From assembly GCF_003050905.1 (NCBI RefSeq), contig NZ_QAOT01000012.1: 64,000 nt of DNA; one strand, given 5' to 3'. The notes under the pieces were generated by a model. The model was given only the letters and a program-made list of their open reading frames with translations, had not been told where the DNA came from and ran no database searches. Within the stretch, counting starts at the first letter, position 1. The number at the start of each line of letters is the position of its first letter. Of this stretch, positions 63,071-64,000 are shown piece by piece. The DNA comes from Cereibacter_A azotoformans (GTDB lineage Bacteria; Pseudomonadota; Alphaproteobacteria; Rhodobacterales; Rhodobacteraceae). Made by a program: the position numbers and the translations under genes.

Positions 63071-63280
63071 CTTCAGGCTCCGGCAGTTCTTCGAGTCATT
63101 CCCGCTCTTGTCCGGCTCAACCGCTGCCGTGACGCTCGGTTCCGACGGGGGCACGGTCGGCGGCTGTCCGCCGAGGCTGTCCCGCAGGGGCCGCCGCCCT
63201 CTGGAACAAGGCCGGCGCGACGCCGTTGCCCCCGCGAACCGGCCGCCTTCCACCCCATCGACGCAATCCGAGGTCTCGTC

Positions 63281-63466
63281 ATGCCAGCCAGATCCAAGGC
63301 TCAGCAGAAGGCTGCCGGAGCAGCCCTGTCGGCGAAGCGCGGTGACACGAAGAAGACCGAGCTGAAAGGCGCGTCAAGAAGCATGGAAAAATCCATGTCC
63401 GAGAGCCAGCTCGAGGAAATGGCCTCGACACCGCGGAAGGGCAAGCCGGAGCACAAGTCCGGCTGA
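63281..63466 (+). CDS. DUF3008 family small basic protein
   Basis: The 61-residue protein is highly charged: MPARSKAQQKAAGAALSAKR, then a middle KGASRSMEKSMSESQLEEMA and a basic end TPRKGKPEHKSG. This pattern matches the DUF3008 family of short alphaproteobacterial proteins, probably disordered and possibly nucleic-acid-associated; function is unknown. No strong ribosome site is visible. It is followed by a strong hairpin. Confidence 0.82.
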   Translation: MPARSKAQQKAAGAALSAKRGDTKKTELKGASRSMEKSMSESQLEEMASTPRKGKPEHKSG

Positions 63467-63484
63467 TCCGCTTGTCCGAGGCCC

Positions 63485-63514
63485 GCGCCGCGCCGTCGCT
63501 CCCCGGCGCGGCGC
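63485..63514 (+). terminator. Terminator after the DUF3008 gene
   Basis: A perfect 11-bp GC stem with 8-nt loop is followed by CGTTTGCCTTTG on the plus strand, 18 nt past the stop. It lies between two convergent genes. Confidence 0.7.
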
Positions 63515-63533
63515 CGTTTGCCTTTGTGGGCGA

Positions 63534-64000
63534 TCAGGAGCGCAGGAAGCCCAGCATGATCCGCTCTTCGCGGCGCAGTTCGGCCAGATCGGTCGGCTCC
63601 ATCGCGGCGAGCTGGTCCCGCCTGTCCTCGGGCTTCAGGTCCGCGAGGCCGAGAATGCGGGGATGGATGTAGGAGGTGCGGCTGATCGTGGGCGTGTTGT
63701 GCAGCCGCTCGGCTGCGGCCTCGGCCATCATCTTCACGGTCAGCCGCCCTTCTGTGGCGCGGGCCAGACCGAAGGCCGCGAGCGACCCGCCCCAGGTGCG
63801 GAAGGTCTTGGCGCTCGCGCCGGGAAGCTCGGTGGCTTCGACCAGATAGTCGTTCACATGGTGCGAGGCCACGCGGCGGACCTGACCTTCCTCGTCGATC
63901 CAGGTGAAGAGGTTGCGGCCGGGGAGATCCTCGATCTCCTGCAGGATGCGGTGCAGGCGGCGGTCCTTCAGCACCTGCCGCACGCGCTTGCCCCCCTTGG
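63534..64000 (-). CDS. DNA topoisomerase IB (poxvirus type), C-terminal part
   Basis: About 155 residues are in view; the 5' end lies beyond the window. Characteristic segments are GRNLFTWIDEEGQVRRVASHHVNDYL, SAKTFRTWGG (active-site arginine region) and the catalytic tyrosine in TISRTSYIHPRIL. These are features of the bacterial/poxviral type IB topoisomerases that relax supercoils through a 3'-phosphotyrosine. The frame is open to position 64000 (PKGGKRVRQVLKDRR at the edge), so the first visible ATG at 63983 is not the true start. Confidence 0.92.
   Translation of the reverse strand, partial: KGGKRVRQVLKDRRLHRILQEIEDLPGRNLFTWIDEEGQVRRVASHHVNDYLVEATELPGASAKTFRTWGGSLAAFGLARATEGRLTVKMMAEAAAERLHNTPTISRTSYIHPRILGLADLKPEDRRDQLAAMEPTDLAELRREERIMLGFLRS

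Overview
The window is a GC-rich, gene-dense chromosomal segment of a photosynthetic-type alphaproteobacterium (Rhodobacterales). Gene content and order point to Cereibacter (Rhodobacter) sphaeroides or a very close relative. The prrB / prrC-prrA / spb / ahcY redox-regulator region and the rpoE-chrR singlet-oxygen regulon with its divergent operon are both present. Protein lengths (PrrB 462 aa, PrrC 231 aa, PrrA 184 aa, AhcY 463 aa) agree with what I remember for that species. This assignment comes from recognition of sequences, not from a database search.

Layout. 1-1065: a broken tyrosine recombinase next to a tRNA-Thr(CGU) gene, the scar or edge of an integrative element. 1229-7534: a heme/envelope block (hemY, a bacterial mitofilin Mic60, hemD) divergent from tsaD-gpsA-yciI-EVE. 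7617-14477: a translation/RNA block on the minus strand (pnp, rpsO, truB, rbfA) with cysK, a DUF1643 gene and an exported phosphodiester glycosidase among them. 14666-27307: mostly plus-strand housekeeping (dapB, rsmB, a heparinase-like gene, purH, lspA, two M16 peptidases, mutL, rmuC), with a small SDHAF4-like gene on the minus strand. 27369-33336: chrR-rpoE facing a five-gene operon linked to furan fatty acid synthesis; two divergent sigma-E type promoters can be read between them. 33442-41213: an accessory-looking stretch (saccharopine-dehydrogenase-like gene, WGR protein, small unknowns, an orphan OmpR-type regulator, otsBA trehalose genes, a GT2 glycosyltransferase and a lone CDP-glucose synthase gene). 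41595-54186: hslVU, trxA, and a long minus-strand block PAS protein-tsaE-amgK-like-murU-like-addB-addA. 54293-60992: prrB, prrC-prrA, spb, an HD hydrolase and GT8 pair, and ahcY. 61045-64000: trpB, a DUF4142 exported protein, a DUF3008 protein and the C-terminal part of a poxvirus-type topoisomerase IB.

How the genes connect. Two stress/redox circuits dominate: RpoE-ChrR (singlet oxygen, membrane lipid modification) and PrrBCA (oxygen/redox control of photosynthesis and respiration), with the H-NS-like Spb next to the latter. The PAS-tsaE-kinase-nucleotidyltransferase-addBA block has short overlaps at almost every junction and probably forms one transcript joining t6A tRNA modification, sugar-phosphate activation (likely muropeptide recycling) and double-strand break repair. 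Several genes are bacterial counterparts of mitochondrial factors: Mic60, SDHAF4-like, Sco1/SenC (PrrC) and HslUV.

I see no CRISPR array, rRNA operon or intact insertion sequence. Most of the window is conserved core chromosome. The least explained parts are the integrase edge, the uncharacterised members of the sigma-E operon, 34494-35588, and the PAS protein that lacks a kinase domain.
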